The notes under the pieces are model-generated. The model was not told the DNA's origin and made no database searches. It worked only from the letters and a program-made list of their open reading frames with translations. From positions 16,734,092-16,798,091 of the forward strand of contig OZ023190.1 in assembly GCA_963995505.1 (NCBI GenBank): a stretch of 64,000 nt of DNA, written 5' to 3'. The translations under genes were made by a program, and so were the position numbers. Shown piece by piece: positions 35,636 to 47,889 of the stretch (position 1 is its first letter; each line of letters starts with the position of its first letter). The DNA is from Hypericum androsaemum. Lineage: Eukaryota; Streptophyta; Magnoliopsida; Malpighiales; Hypericaceae.

Positions 35636-37196
35636 TGATGTACGCAAAATTGATAAGTAATTAAACACACAATCAAATAGTATAGTGAGTAAGTAGGGTT
35701 TCGAACTTAGGGTTGAACACAAAATCAATGCAAATAATTATGTGAAGCGAGAGAATTAAAAGATTGTAAAGATTGCAGGTAAATAAACAAAATCAGAAAC
35801 GCAAATAAAAGATGAGTTGTAAATCAATAAAGATAAACGAGCACGATACCCTTATGGACTACCCACCTATGTCGAGACTATGATTTTTATGAAGTTCTAA
35901 CTAGTACCCGGAGTGTTCTAATGCATCTCCCTAACGCTTCCGCTCATTAGGATGACAAAACTAAGCTAGAGTAGTTCATGATTACTAATCAATGCTTTCG
36001 CTCATTAATTAGATCAAGAATTAAACTAAACTCAATTATGAAGTTAACTCCTATCGGGTTATCCCTTAGTATCAAGATTCCTTATTAATACCTTAAGACA
36101 TGTCAATTGACTATTCCGTTGATTCTAATGCCTTCCGGTCCATTATTATCAACTAAAATCATAATCTAAGTGATCAAGTTAGATTAAGCATTAAGATCAT
36201 CAATTGACAACTACTACGAAAGATAATCAAACCATAGCTAACATAGACGAGTAATCACATAATTAGGGCATCGCACTCGCAAGAGAACTACTCGCTAAGC
36301 ATGTTAACAAAGCACAATAGATTAACGAAGAACATGATAGCAATTAACATAAAGGTAGAGATAGAGAAAGCTTAGTCGTGATGATCAAGCCTTGACAATC
36401 CTTTCCCCGTGCTAACTGAAATCGTCCCTTTATTAAGCTCTAAAGGTTGTTCTCAATTCTGCAAGTAGTAACGTCCCCCGTGAATTGTCTCCTAAGGCTT
36501 ATATATAGCCACGAATTTAATACAAACTAAAAACCTAGAGGAGGTTAATCTAAATTAGAAGTTTAACTAGCCAAATAATAATATATTTATGTTATTTGGC
36601 CCGTAACAGAGTCGAATAAATAGGAAATAAATCAAATTCCTAGCAAATTAGGAAGTCTGGAAAGTCTCGGTTTAAGACAACTGGCGGCCGCTAATGAACT
36701 TGCGGCCGCTAGTTGGGTCTTCAATAAACATTCTGGGTCCCCTTACTAGCGGTCGCTAGTTCATTAGCGATGGGGAGGCCTTCCAAGTTCACTGGCGGCC
36801 GCCAGTTAACTCCCCGTTGCTAGTTGGGCTGCACAGCTTCATCAAATCTTCGTTTTTTCTATTTTTGTCCCTCTTATGCTCCGAATTTAGCTTCGACTAT
36901 AAAAGAAGAAATGTAGATCTTTCTCCAAGATTTCCAACGGTATCTTATTTGATATAATTGGACACTCGAGCAAAAAAGTTATGACTCTTGCAATATGGTC
37001 TCTCGAAATTACCCCTCCAACAACCTTCACTGAGCTCCAATTTCCTATAAAATATGACAATGGGTAGAAATCCATTCCCGAACATAAATATACTAAATCG
37101 ATCATAAGACTTAACATGACATGATGAATATAACTCAAAACATGACTAAACACGTGTGAAACATATGACAAAATATGAGCGTTTACACACTCATCA
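35636..37196 (-). repeat. Gypsy 5' LTR
   Basis: A 1561-bp LTR with perfect 5-bp terminal inverted repeat TGATG/CATCA. The leftward TATA box is at about 36498-36508. U3 contains the GCGGCCGC-type cluster at 36680-36835. It is followed by target duplication ACCGC. Confidence 0.88.
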
Positions 37197-37201
37197 ACCG
37201 C

Positions 37202-38410
37202 CTTCTCAGACGTCCTCCTTAGTCTCACCGAGTGTGCCAAAAAACTATTGCGGGTAAAAGGGGTACAAGAATACTAAGAAAACTCGAGATGGTCCAGAGT
37301 GGTCGTCCCAATGTCGGCCAAGCGGAGGGAAAAAGATCTTTGGGCTACGCTAAGCTAGGTCTAAGCTAAGAGAAAGATAGTGAGGAAGATAGTTGTTGTG
37401 TGTAGTTGTGTTGGTGATGATGTCTTCCTCGCCCGAGCCCTCCTTATATAGGACGTTTGGACCTAGCCTCTTGCCTTCAGAATGGGAAGTCCCAAGCCGC
37501 CTTCTCGAATTTTGGCTCCAAGTCTCAATCCCTAGAAGTCCGCCTCACGTTATTTGTTCCTAATGTAAAAAGATCCTCCCGGCTTAGTACAAGCCGTCTT
37601 CCTTAAATGAGCAGATCCCGTCCTCGAATATGAAGCTTCAAAATGTGACGACCAAGCAATCGTGGCCTAAAGAAGAACTTACCAAGTCTTGCCAAATATT
37701 GAGAATCCCGGCTCAACTTAGGAAAATATAGATCGACTTGACCTTCTCGAATCTCCCACGCAAAATCTCGTCTCAAGTCTGTCATCACCCAAAATGGACA
37801 TCTCGCCAGGCCCAAAGTGAATCCCAAAACGGGCTCAAGCTGACAGCCTCCTCAACCAAAGTGGACCTACTCCCGGAATCACCTTCCTGCCTTCACAGAT
37901 AAGGTGGTACCTACCGCCTCCATTCTCGGCCAAGCCGCCCAATGGGTCACACGAGCCTGAAGCAAAGCACGTCGGGAGGCTTCTCGCCTTAATAGGCCAA
38001 ATGGGCTTCCTGCCCGGGCCCACGGAAGCCTCGCTCCCGCCTACGAAGGTCAAGTCGACTTCCCGCCTATAAGCACGTAGCGGGCTTCCTGTGAATCGAG
38101 CCTTCCCGCCTTCGAACCCGAAATCATCTCCCCGCCTAGGCCCCTAAGGTGGAATCGTCAAACCCGTCCGGCCCCCCTAAGCGGGCCTCGTCTTCCCGCC
38201 CGGGCTCCAAAGCGGGATCGGTCCTACCGCCCGGGCCCCTAAAACGAGCCGAGCGGCTCAGTTGGCCACCAAACATTCCGGATCGATTTGTGCAAACCCG
38301 GAAGCAACCACCTTCATCAAAAACCCGAAGTATGAATTTTGCACTTCGACAATACCAAATAAATAAAAATGTAAAACCCGTACAACGATAAAGCCCTCGA
38401 ATCCCTTTCC
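37202..38410. repeat. GC-rich region with degenerate CCCGCC/GCGGG repeats, possible old LTR
   Basis: 37202-37700 has a TATA-like string (CCTTATATAGG, about 37441-37451) and LTR-like composition. 37830-38260 is filled with loosely repeated pieces such as CTTCCCGCC, AAGCGGG and CCCGGGCCC at spacings near 30-60 bp. No gene or clean ends were found. It may be a solo LTR of another family into which, or beside which, the gypsy element inserted. Confidence 0.4.
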
Positions 38411-38422
38411 CTTCCAATACAC

Positions 38423-38428
38423 ATATAA
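38423..38428 (+). promoter_or_regulatory. TATA box of the 146-residue gene
   Basis: TATAAA in a CACATATAAACC context lies about 45 bp upstream of the ATG at 38469. That implies a very short 5' UTR of about 15-20 nt if used. Confidence 0.5.
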
Positions 38429-38468
38429 ACCCAACAAAGAGAAAAGGCAAAGATACACTTTCACGGGG

Positions 38469-38909
38469 ATGGAGGAGCAGAGCAAGGTCGACCCACTACC
38501 GCCGGAGCCGCTTTCCGGCGTCGGAAACGGAGTCGACGACGACAACGACAACGACATACTTGCGTGGCTGTCGGTGGACGAGGACACTGTGGAGGAGCTC
38601 ACGAAGGTTCTCGCCAACGGCCACAACCCGCCACCATTGCACGAAGAACCTTTTTCTCCTTGTGTAAATGGTACGAGGGTTAGGTTTGTAGAGAATCCCT
38701 ACTCGGCGACGGTGGTGTTCCAGGCTTCGTCGTCGTATATCACAATAAACGGAAACGAGGAGACTTGTGGGTCCTCCTTCTCCGACTTCGAGGCCTCCGT
38801 CATGGCCAGCGTGGACACAAGGGGGACGGGAGCAATGTGGGCCCCGCTGGTAGCGCGTGTGGCTGGGGATGAGAAGCTGTTGGTTGACGTGGACTGTGAG
38901 GTTGTTTGA
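38469..38909 (+). CDS. Uncharacterised 146-residue intronless protein
   Basis: I do not recognise a named family. The frame has ATG, coding-type composition much richer in GC than its flanks, a TATA box at the right distance and a clean TGA stop. Residues about 20-50 are acidic and helical (DDDNDNDILAWLSVDEDTVEELTKVL). A central segment looks conserved-protein-like: VRFVENPYSATVVFQ followed by SSSYITINGNEETCGSSFSD and a SVMASVD tail. There is no signal peptide, membrane helix or zinc motif. Small plant-specific nuclear or cytosolic proteins of this build exist, but I cannot assign a function. The upstream repeats end within 60 bp of the start, so its promoter is unusually compact. Confidence 0.75.
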   Translation: MEEQSKVDPLPPEPLSGVGNGVDDDNDNDILAWLSVDEDTVEELTKVLANGHNPPPLHEEPFSPCVNGTRVRFVENPYSATVVFQASSSYITINGNEETCGSSFSDFEASVMASVDTRGTGAMWAPLVARVAGDEKLLVDVDCEVV

Positions 38910-41890
38910 CTTTTGGTCAATGTGGACGTGGAAAACGTGTGCTTTTTTCTTTATTTTATTATTAAAGAACAGACTTTATTGATAAATAAATAGTGCACAA
39001 GAAAAGGAAAGAATTCAAAATTAGTAATCACTGCTTTAATGTGGAAATGGCCAACTTTTTTGGGTTTCTCGTGTCCCTCATCGATCGCATCTTAAACAAT
39101 ATATTTTTCTGGTATTTTTTATATTCGTAAAATTTGAATATACGATTTATTTAAAAATTCGAGTTTTTTTATCACTTTTGATTTATGTTGCTCATTTTTT
39201 TAGTAAACCACAGAAATTTTATCAACCCGTTTTTTTGTAAATCTAAATTTGCACACCTTGTTATGCCTCCCCCAAGTCATGTTATTGTACCAACCTATTT
39301 CAATCAGTAACACCAGCTCCACGTGAATTAAACGGAATTGATTAAATATTTGGAGCGAAACCATCGTGAAGTATGCCCTAATTTGGGGCGGGAAAGAAAA
39401 AAGTATGTGCAACTCGTAGATTGCCTTTGCAAATGGATTTGAACTATATCAACTCCGGTAACTTGCACGAGAAGAAAGGTAGTAATTTATGATCTCGTGA
39501 CAAGCATTGTTCTTTCTCTTGACCCCACAATTTCAGAATCTAGAAATAATGGGCCTCTAGGAAAGTTGTGGGTCTAGAAAGGCCCGAGTAATGGAGATTA
39601 GCTACATGGGCCGGCCATTTCCAACCAATATCCTCAAAATATGAAAGCATAATATGCGTATAATATTGAAGCCCAAATCGTAGCTGATTGGGTACGTAAA
39701 CAGGCTAGAATTAATCGGCTCCTTAAGGGATTGGGCCACATCCCATCCCTCGGACCTCGATGTTCTTGTTCACAGAATTTTAAAAAAAAGCGTAGATCTT
39801 AGTATTCGAATATTTATTAGACGATCACCAAATATGGTAAAACAATTTACCCAGTTTAATGCATTTCAATAAAAAAAATTAGATATTTGATTAAACTACA
39901 ACTGAATGGAAGTAGATTCGTTAACTTAGGAAGAAGAATTTAATAAAAGGGAGAAGAAGCCCAACTACCGAACAAAATCACGATACGCAATATTAAATTT
40001 TTCCTAGAACCACTCGAAGGCACACGTGATCCTATGTGGTGATCCTCTGGCTATTCACGTTTCAAGGCTCGAGAAATATATTTTGGTATGTGGAACTCTC
40101 ACATTTTGGGGACTCAAGATGTTGACTTTTCTTATTTATTAAGCTTTGAAAATGATGCACGGACTCTGCTCATTAATTTTGCCCGATAATATAATCATCT
40201 CTTAATGATGCGTTTTGACCGTCTACCCTTACTTTGAAAATGATTAGAATAATAACCTTCAAGTACACATGAATAGATAGAATATTCACATAAGATTTAT
40301 GTGTGCTTGTATATAAAACGTCCCCGATTTAAACATAAATTGGTCAAATTCATTGAGTGGTTTGAAACGGGTTAGTATCAGATCGAGGTTTTCTTTATAA
40401 AAAAAAGATCGAGGTTGTTGTTTTCTTGTCAGCTAAAGAAGAAGTTCTAATTATGGAACACAAGAATTTTTTCCATTAATGGTTGGAAGTCATGTGATAT
40501 TATATGATGATCAGGTTGAAGCTTTATTGCTAGTTACTTATTACGATTTGAGTATCCGAGGTGTTCCGTGATGTTTATTTCCCGCAGGGGCACCGACTTT
40601 TCTGATTTGAAATGGCTATTTTTTTTTCTCTTAAAAATCGAGCACTGTCGAACTTATTTAAAGACAAAAACAATATACTTTGATAGTCTTAGGAGGGACA
40701 TGGAACTTCTCCTACATTCCATTTTGTAACATGTACAAGAGTAGCTAATTTGACCATTTCATTCAGCGATCTAGGTGGACAAGACCTACTTTTTTACCTA
40801 GATTTACTGTGGCCATTTGTGCCAAAGTTTAACTATTGTAAATATTTATTGATAAATATATAATACAAATTACTTATAAAAAAATAATTGCGAAAACTTG
40901 ATGCATTCGACGGTTCGAATTGTAGCATTTCTTAGTTCTTTAGCAAATTCTACGCGGTTTACTTTTTTTTCCCTAGGAAAAGAAAATCCAAACATAAGTA
41001 AATTATCAGATGTAACCATTTACTAGTTATAGCAAATGACGGTATAGCTAAAAGAACTATGTGATTTTGGCCCAAAAAGACTCTTAAGTGACTGACCATC
41101 GGACTGATGAGGACCAATGAATTGCTCTCAGTTTTGGTAGGCCATCCGTTAGACCCAATTTACATGTGAGGTTGTTGAGATGCATTATCACCCTTTATTG
41201 TTTCTGGCCGTTACCATAATATACGAGGAGATACTCATTAATTCGTCCAATCAAAATTTACAAAGAGATGCGTCCTTCCGGTGGCTTTTTTATAAGGTTG
41301 TGGCTTTAAAAGTCTTAGATTAACTAAACACATTAAATAGGATAGGATGAAAGCAAATATATGAACAATGAAATTAGTAAAACATACACCAGAATACGAT
41401 AAAGATCAGATGTTGCACGATATCATCATTGACCTTGTGGTGGGAGTGATAGTCATGGACAACCTCTCGAAAGAGGAAAGCCGGACCAGAATGGTAGCTA
41501 ACATATGAATCATACGCAAAGTTACATCGGCGATGCAATTTTGCATAGTTGAACGCTTCGATAAACACTCCGTGCCCATAGCAAAGAGACACAGGGCCAG
41601 ATAAATTCAACCAGGACAGAATTAGCCACGAACCATAAAAAGATTGGCACCATCATCCAAAGAACTCTTACCCGACTGAACCAAACAAAAAAAGTAATCC
41701 AGCAAAAAACATAACCAATTACCGGATATACAAGTACAAAACACAAGCACTTTCTGGTGGCTTGATCAACTGATATTTACTTTACTAGTGTTTGTGTGAA
41801 TTTTTTTAGTAGGTAGTGGATGCTAAGAAAAGTAGAGACCTGTCTTTACTAGAGAAGGATAAATTATTTAAAGCAAACACCTAAATCACA
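38910..41890. other. AT-rich intergenic DNA, no gene seen
   Basis: No domain-bearing frame. Minus-strand frames near 41374-41746 are cysteine- and tryptophan-rich and look like chance. The last few hundred bases belong to the PAO5 promoter. Confidence 0.5.
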
Positions 41891-41920
41891 CACTTCACTT
41901 CACTTCACTTCACTTCACTT
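41891..41920 (+). repeat. (CACTT)6 microsatellite in PAO5 upstream region
   Basis: Six perfect pentanucleotide units lie just upstream of a TATA-like TATAAAT at 41944-41950. Confidence 0.9.
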
Positions 41921-42085
41921 GCATTCATCAACAACAGCCCTCTTATAAATTCCTGACATCAGTTAAATTCAGTATCACCTCACAGTTTCTTCTCCTCTTC
42001 TTCTTCTTCACCCTTCTTTCTGCCCTGTCCTCCTATAAGAAGCAGCTTCTTTTTTCTTTTTTCTTTTTCTTTTTGCTTAGTAAAA

Positions 42086-43666
42086 ATGGTGGCCAAGAAG
42101 CCAAGAATTGTGATTGTAGGAGCAGGAATGGCAGGCCTAACAGCTGCAAACAAGCTCTACACTGGCTCAGAGGACATGTTTGAGGTGTGTGTGGTGGAGG
42201 GTGGGACGAGGATTGGTGGGAGGATAAACACCTCAGAGTTTGGTGGTGACAGGATAGAGATGGGAGCTACTTGGATCCATGGGATTGGAGGCAGCCCAGT
42301 TCATGAGATAGCTCAGGGAATTCACTCACTCGAGTCTGACCAGCCTTGGGAGTGCATGGATGGGTTCTTGGATGAGCCTCAGACAGTTGCTGAAGGTGGT
42401 CTTGTGGTTGATCCTACCCTTGTGGAGTCCACCTCAAGTCTTTTCAAGAACCTCATGGATTATGCTCAGGGGAAGTCGAGCGGGAGCGAACTCGAAGTGC
42501 GAGGATTCGATCTTCGCTCCAATGGTGGTTGTGGTGGTAAGGGCAAGCTCAGTGTTGGTTCTTTCCTTAGAGAAGGGTTTAATGCTTATTTGGAATGCTT
42601 GCAAGGTCAAGAGGAGGAGGAGGAGGTTAAAGGGTGTGAGAATTGGAGCAGGAAGTTGCTAGAGCAAGCCGTTTTCGCGATCCACGAGAATACTCAGAGG
42701 ACTTACACTTCTGCAGGTGACCTGATGGAGCTCGATTTCGATGCAGAGAGCGAGTACCGGATGTTTCCAGGTGAGGAAATCACCATTGCTAAGGGATACA
42801 TTAGTATAATTGAGTCACTTGCTTCCGTTCTGCCTCGAGGGCTAATCCAATTAGGCCGGAAAGTGGAGCAAATCGAATGGCAACAACCCGAAGGCGAAGC
42901 TCATCCGTCGGTGGCGAATGGCGATACTAACAGGCCGGTGAAGCTGCATTTCTGTGATGGATCCGTTATGCAGGCTGATCATGTTATAGTCACAGTGTCA
43001 CTGGGAGTACTTAAAGCCGGAATCGCTCGGGGGGGCTCGGATATGTTTAGCCCTCCACTTCCACATTCCAAGGTAGAGGCTATATCGAAGCTAGGCTACG
43101 GTGTTGTAAACAAGTTGTTTCTGCAGCTGAACAACACGACGAATACACTCCAAGAGAACAATTGCTGCAGCAAGTTCCCTCTGCTGCAACTAGCCTTCCA
43201 CCCGCCCGACTCGGACCTCAGGCTCAAACAGATACCATGGTGGATGAGGAAGACGGCTTCTCTGTGCCCAATTTACAAGAACTCCAGCGTGCTGCTGTCT
43301 TGGTTCGCAGGCGAAGAGGCTCACGAGCTCGAGTCTCTTCCCGACGAGGAGATCATCAAAGGGGTCTCAACAACATTGTCCTGCTTTCCATTAGGATCCA
43401 ACGGAAGTGATTCTACTCTTGTCAAGTTCACCAATGTCTTGAAGACCAAGTGGGGAAGTGATCCTCTCTTCTTAGGTTCTTACAGTTACATTGCAGTTGG
43501 TTCAAGTGGAGAAGACATTGACACGTTGGCAGAGCCATTGCAGTTGCTTCAGGTTCTGTTTGCTGGGGAGGCAACTCATAGAACCCATTATTCTACCACT
43601 CATGGTGCTTACTTTAGTGGCCTTAGGGAAGCCAATAGGCTCCTCCAACATTATCGTTGTCTTTGA
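42086..43666 (+). CDS. PAO5: Polyamine oxidase, PAO5 type
   Basis: The intronless 526-residue frame is a flavin amine oxidase of the plant PAO5 clade. That clade is cytosolic and back-converts or oxidises (thermo)spermine with FAD, controlling thermospermine level and xylem development. The dinucleotide-binding GxGxxG is at residues 12-17 (VGAGMAGL), the ribose-binding Glu at 38, and the GGR motif at 44-46. The substrate-cavity motif GATWIHG is at 60-66. The C-terminal FAD-binding block AGEATHRTHYSTTHGA begins near 493. There is no signal peptide, and the C-terminus (HYRCL) is not a peroxisomal SRL-type signal, which agrees with PAO5 and not PAO2-4. Lack of introns is also typical of PAO5. 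A TATA-like box at 41944-41950 and a pyrimidine-rich 5' UTR precede the ATG. Confidence 0.93.
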   Translation: MVAKKPRIVIVGAGMAGLTAANKLYTGSEDMFEVCVVEGGTRIGGRINTSEFGGDRIEMGATWIHGIGGSPVHEIAQGIHSLESDQPWECMDGFLDEPQTVAEGGLVVDPTLVESTSSLFKNLMDYAQGKSSGSELEVRGFDLRSNGGCGGKGKLSVGSFLREGFNAYLECLQGQEEEEEVKGCENWSRKLLEQAVFAIHENTQRTYTSAGDLMELDFDAESEYRMFPGEEITIAKGYISIIESLASVLPRGLIQLGRKVEQIEWQQPEGEAHPSVANGDTNRPVKLHFCDGSVMQADHVIVTVSLGVLKAGIARGGSDMFSPPLPHSKVEAISKLGYGVVNKLFLQLNNTTNTLQENNCCSKFPLLQLAFHPPDSDLRLKQIPWWMRKTASLCPIYKNSSVLLSWFAGEEAHELESLPDEEIIKGVSTTLSCFPLGSNGSDSTLVKFTNVLKTKWGSDPLFLGSYSYIAVGSSGEDIDTLAEPLQLLQVLFAGEATHRTHYSTTHGAYFSGLREANRLLQHYRCL

Positions 43667-46649
43667 GATGCTTTTGACATAAATTATTAGTGCTTTATCT
43701 TTTGTTTCTCATCATTCTTTGTTTTGTTTGTTCGAACTCGAAAAATATTTTTCTTGAAACATTTTATGGTCAAACAAACAGATGCTGAATTTGCAGTCAC
43801 AATTAAGTGATATTGAACCTGTGTTTTTATAGGAGTAGCTTGCTACAAGTAAAAAAAATTATATATATATATATATATATGCATATTTAAAAAAAATTAG
43901 CTTTGGATCCCACTTGTGGGGCTCAGGATTTGTTGTTTAGCTTGTTCAAAGGACAGGATCCGATAAACCCGGCAATGTCTAGCTAGCTTAGCTTGGAATC
44001 TCTTCCCTTTTCTCGAGTTCCTTTATTGCTGGAGCTACATTTTTATTAGAATTCGAGATATATGAATATAATTATGTTATAATTGGAAAAAGAAACACGA
44101 ATATGAATCAATATAAGAAATTGAACTCCACCAAAATATTTCCCATTAAGCTTTTGGACTACCAAAAAGTGAAAGTCCATTAAAGCACAACCTCGTCGGG
44201 AATAAGCAAATTATGCCGTAAAAAATCAGTGAGCTGGTTCTAAGGTACGTTTGGCTGTCGATCAATTTGCAGCCACGATTGGACGATAGTGAGCCAATCA
44301 AGTTGTCCGAAAGAATGAGACACCACCGATGAGACAAGAATAATTTATTTAAGTGCTAAGAGATTTCTATTCATTTGAAAATATTTTGAGTTTAAGACTT
44401 ACGAATTTAAAAAATATATAATAGAGAGTAAATTACAAAATACGTTAAGACTCTCGAATTCGAAAAATGAGATGAAGACGAAGATGGCCATATCTTTTGG
44501 TACCATCTGTACTGGCAGTGGCAGATTGGAAACCTCTCCCTCCCATACGGCTTAGTAGGGGACCCATCAAAGAACGATTGGTCATGTTCCATGCATTTAC
44601 GTTATATGCAGTGCAAGACAAATACACACACTATTCAGACAGTTAGCTACTTAGCTGTCGCCAAATGGAAGTTGGTTTAACTAATAAGATATTTTAATTT
44701 ATTTAACAAATTCATAGATTTTGTATCATTGAGTTACTCTTAAATAGAATCTGATAATAATCGATTTTGAATATTAAAAAAAATTACTTACCTCTCCTCA
44801 GTAGACAAAAAAACCTGTGGCCTACCCACTTGGTACCATCAGATTTCTCTGCAGGCACCAAATCCTTGCACTGTGAGCTGGAGACAGAAAACTGTCGTAA
44901 CCAGTCCAGAACAACAGTACGACATATTAAGGTTGATATAAGTATTGGTTAATATAGCTTCGAATTATATAAGATTTTGCAGACTATAAAAGCCACTTTA
45001 CGATCAATTACAATTTCCATGTCACATTTTCATGATGTGAGTATTTTTCTCATGGACAATCAAATGACCACTAAATCAAAATAAAGAATTGAAAGGGGAC
45101 CCAGATCCCAAATTCTGTTTTAACTTTAGCATTGGATTATCATTAATTGATGATAACTTTCTCTGTGTCATGCAGGGGACACTGTATAGTCAAATCGAGA
45201 GGGCTATTCATAAGGACTCCATTATTGTAAGATTTTGCCAGGCTCTTAATGGAAAAAATAATTAAAGAAAAAAAATTCATTTATGGCCCACCTGCTCTCT
45301 CTTTTTTGCCTCTTGTAGGGCTTCAATCACTTTGATGATTGTGCACCAATGTGTCATCCAGTCATTGTCTAACTCATAGGCAAAAACCAAAGAGAATTTT
45401 TTTTGTGATAAAAAACCAAAGAGAATCTTCACCCCCCACCCATTACCCTAATCCCAACAAGTTCATGATTTGCTAAAAAAAATTTGGTCCCTTTGCTCCT
45501 TTAGATCTAATTATATTCATTGACGATCATGATTCTATAGCAACTTTCCCTTAAAAAAATTCTATAACAACTTCAAAATTAAATACGTTTGAACGGAATT
45601 TTTACCTTACAATTCCGAAAACATATCACTTTTGCGATATGTTATTTCTTGTCCAAATTAATAGCAGCAAGTAGTATAATTATTGGCACTCTGAAGTCGG
45701 TCCACGAAACATATGACCACCATTGATCAAATAAATCCCGGCGGTCTTTTCGATTGGACGAGCCATTTTGTATGTTACTGTTTGATATCAATCATACTCT
45801 ACCTTTGAAAGACAAAATTTTTTCTTAGGGTACAATATCTTGGAGCCAACTATGCACATTTGCTTTATTGCAAAATCTCACATTAAAAGGTCTTATGATG
45901 AGGATGTATTATTGCTTTATTTTTTTATAAGTAAAGTTTATTAATATAAATATTTATAACATATTTAGTATGAAACTATTTCTTGCGATGTTACGATCGT
46001 CGGTCTCCGTTATTTCATTCTTGTTTGATGACAATATTAATCTTCTTTAGAAGTTGGTTAAAGTGGCAAAAAATTAAAATTGAGATATTGTATTCAAATT
46101 TTACGAATACAAAATATACTATTAGAAGAGTCACCACTAATTAAAACATAACAATTGTTTTGACTCAATATATAGAGATTTTCGGACAAAAAAGAATATT
46201 ATATTTTTCATCTAAAGATTCTTAAAGAGAAGATATCTGGCTTAAGTAACTTATCATATCGGCATCAAGATATTGCTTTTATGGGGAGATTTCGATGCTA
46301 GGAGAAACTCTTTATCAAAAAAGGAAAAATCCAACTTAACAAGCTTTAATGGAAATTTATTTGTCAAGGAATCTGGAGTCTACTCAGGCATAGGAATAGA
46401 GCGGTCCCAACTGCTCATCAAAGTGACTAGTGATATATTTTTTATTTTTTAAATTATATTTGGGAAAAAGACAGAATAAAAGTAAGAAATGGTGATCAAC
46501 ATTGGTTCTTTATTGTAGTTGATATTTTGTTCCATCAAGATTTGAAAGAAATTCGGAGCCGAAAGTTTGAAATGGATATTACAATATGTTTCATATCAAA
46601 TTTTGGGCTACTATTTTTAAAAACTCAAATTCGAAAATTTTAGATAGAC
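43667..46649. other. AT-rich intergenic DNA, no gene seen
   Basis: The left end holds the PAO5 3' UTR. An (AT)n run lies at about 43860-43880. Short frames lack any domain. Confidence 0.5.
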
Positions 46650-47190
46650 ACAGTACACTAAAATCTCTATAAAATAATTCTCCGTAAAGTGATAACCTCT
46701 CTAAACTGAAAAAGTCTCGGTCCCAATTCAAGACCACTGTTAAAATTTAGTAACCCCTATATCGTAATAAATAATACTTTTTTATAAAATATTAGTGCTA
46801 AATATCGGTCCAAACTTTCGCATAAAGTGATATTTTTGAACAATTACATATATTTTGAAGTATTTATGAATTTGAAAAATATGATACTAGTTTATGCTAA
46901 ATTTGCTTGTTTGTTAAATTTTACATCATTGTTCACCTTCTAAATTGTCTTCAAATGGTCATTGTGATCGCCGTCTTATTGTAAAAAAATATCTCAATCG
47001 AGTATTGCATTTGAATAATACTATAAGTCGAGATTTTATGTGACTTGAATATACATAGTATTTTTTTGGTACTTTAATATTTATTGACCAAAAACTCAAT
47101 TTTAATAATTTTGGAACTATAAACATAAATATTTATGTGATAACCTCTCTAGAGTGATATTTTTCTTTGGTCTTACAGATATCAGTATCG
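46650..47190. repeat. Dispersed DNA-transposon-like repeat, copy A
   Basis: About 540 bp aligns with 54643-55230 in the same orientation. Both have a left end with AAAATCTCT, a GTGATAACCTCTCTAAA motif, AGTCTCGGTCCC, then CATAAAGTGATATTTTT, and a right end with TAACCTCTCTA. The motifs near the two ends are in inverted orientation, which suggests a non-autonomous DNA transposon. I could not define a target duplication. Confidence 0.55.
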
Positions 47191-47889
47191 AAATGCAAGC
47201 CGTCTAACAAATAAACAATAATGTTTTAATACTTACTATAAAAGGAAATAATACTGTACAAATACCTCATCTGGAGCGGAGATATTTTGCTTGTGCAAGA
47301 CGAGTGGTGGACCAACTCGTGCGGCCCACAAGCACGGTACAGCTAGTGGGCCTAGATAGTAGTGGGGAGGGCTAGCTAGGCCTAGATGAATTTGGTGCAA
47401 TCATTAAAGAGAAAATTACGTTCAGGTCCATGTAGTTTGGTGTTCCTCCTTCTTGGGTCCCTGCATTTCTAAAATCTATGTTGATGCCCCTCTTGTTTGA
47501 TTTTAGAAACTCTCGGGTCCCTGATTGACATCAGCAGCTATTTTTTTTCATTTTTGTCATTGAAATGACAAAAATACCATTAAAAAAATCACCTCTTCTT
47601 CTTTCCTCTCCAAAGAACTATCTTCTTCCCTGTGCATCTCCCCTCTTCTTAGAAATCAACCTCAATTAATCAAATTTAAAATCAACAAATTACTAAACTA
47701 AAAATAAGAACGTCAACGACTCTCAAAATCAACAAGGTTCAATTGGGTGGTCCGGTTCCCATATGGCTCCCAGGTGACAAACTATCGAAATTATAATTAG
47801 ATAGCACCTTTACGAACTAGATAAAATCTCGAGTTCTTAGTTCAAACAGGGCCGAACTCGAGATCTTTACTCGAATTGGATAAAAATTG

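Larger units (their letters stand above)
29903..37196 (-). mobile_element. Non-autonomous Tat/Athila-type gypsy element (gag and protease only)
   Basis: Two LTRs of about 1.56 kb (29903 to about 31465, and 35636-37196) flank 4.2 kb of internal DNA. The right LTR runs TGATG...CATCA and the target duplication ACCGC is perfect (29898-29902 and 37197-37201). Read leftward: 5' LTR, primer-binding site (35616-35633), Gag frames and an aspartic protease ending at 33268. The expected reverse transcriptase, RNase H and integrase are absent. The region from about 32.9 kb to the 3' LTR still resembles the sequence that follows pol in this clade (ATTGAGGACAATGTG followed by GTGTGGGGGG on the minus strand). 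Pol therefore seems to have been excised cleanly and the element moved in trans. Confidence 0.88.

Noticed and set aside
41374..41746. Cys/Trp-rich minus-strand frames upstream of PAO5
   Set aside because: No domain and no splice-supported extension. The region is most likely the PAO5 promoter.
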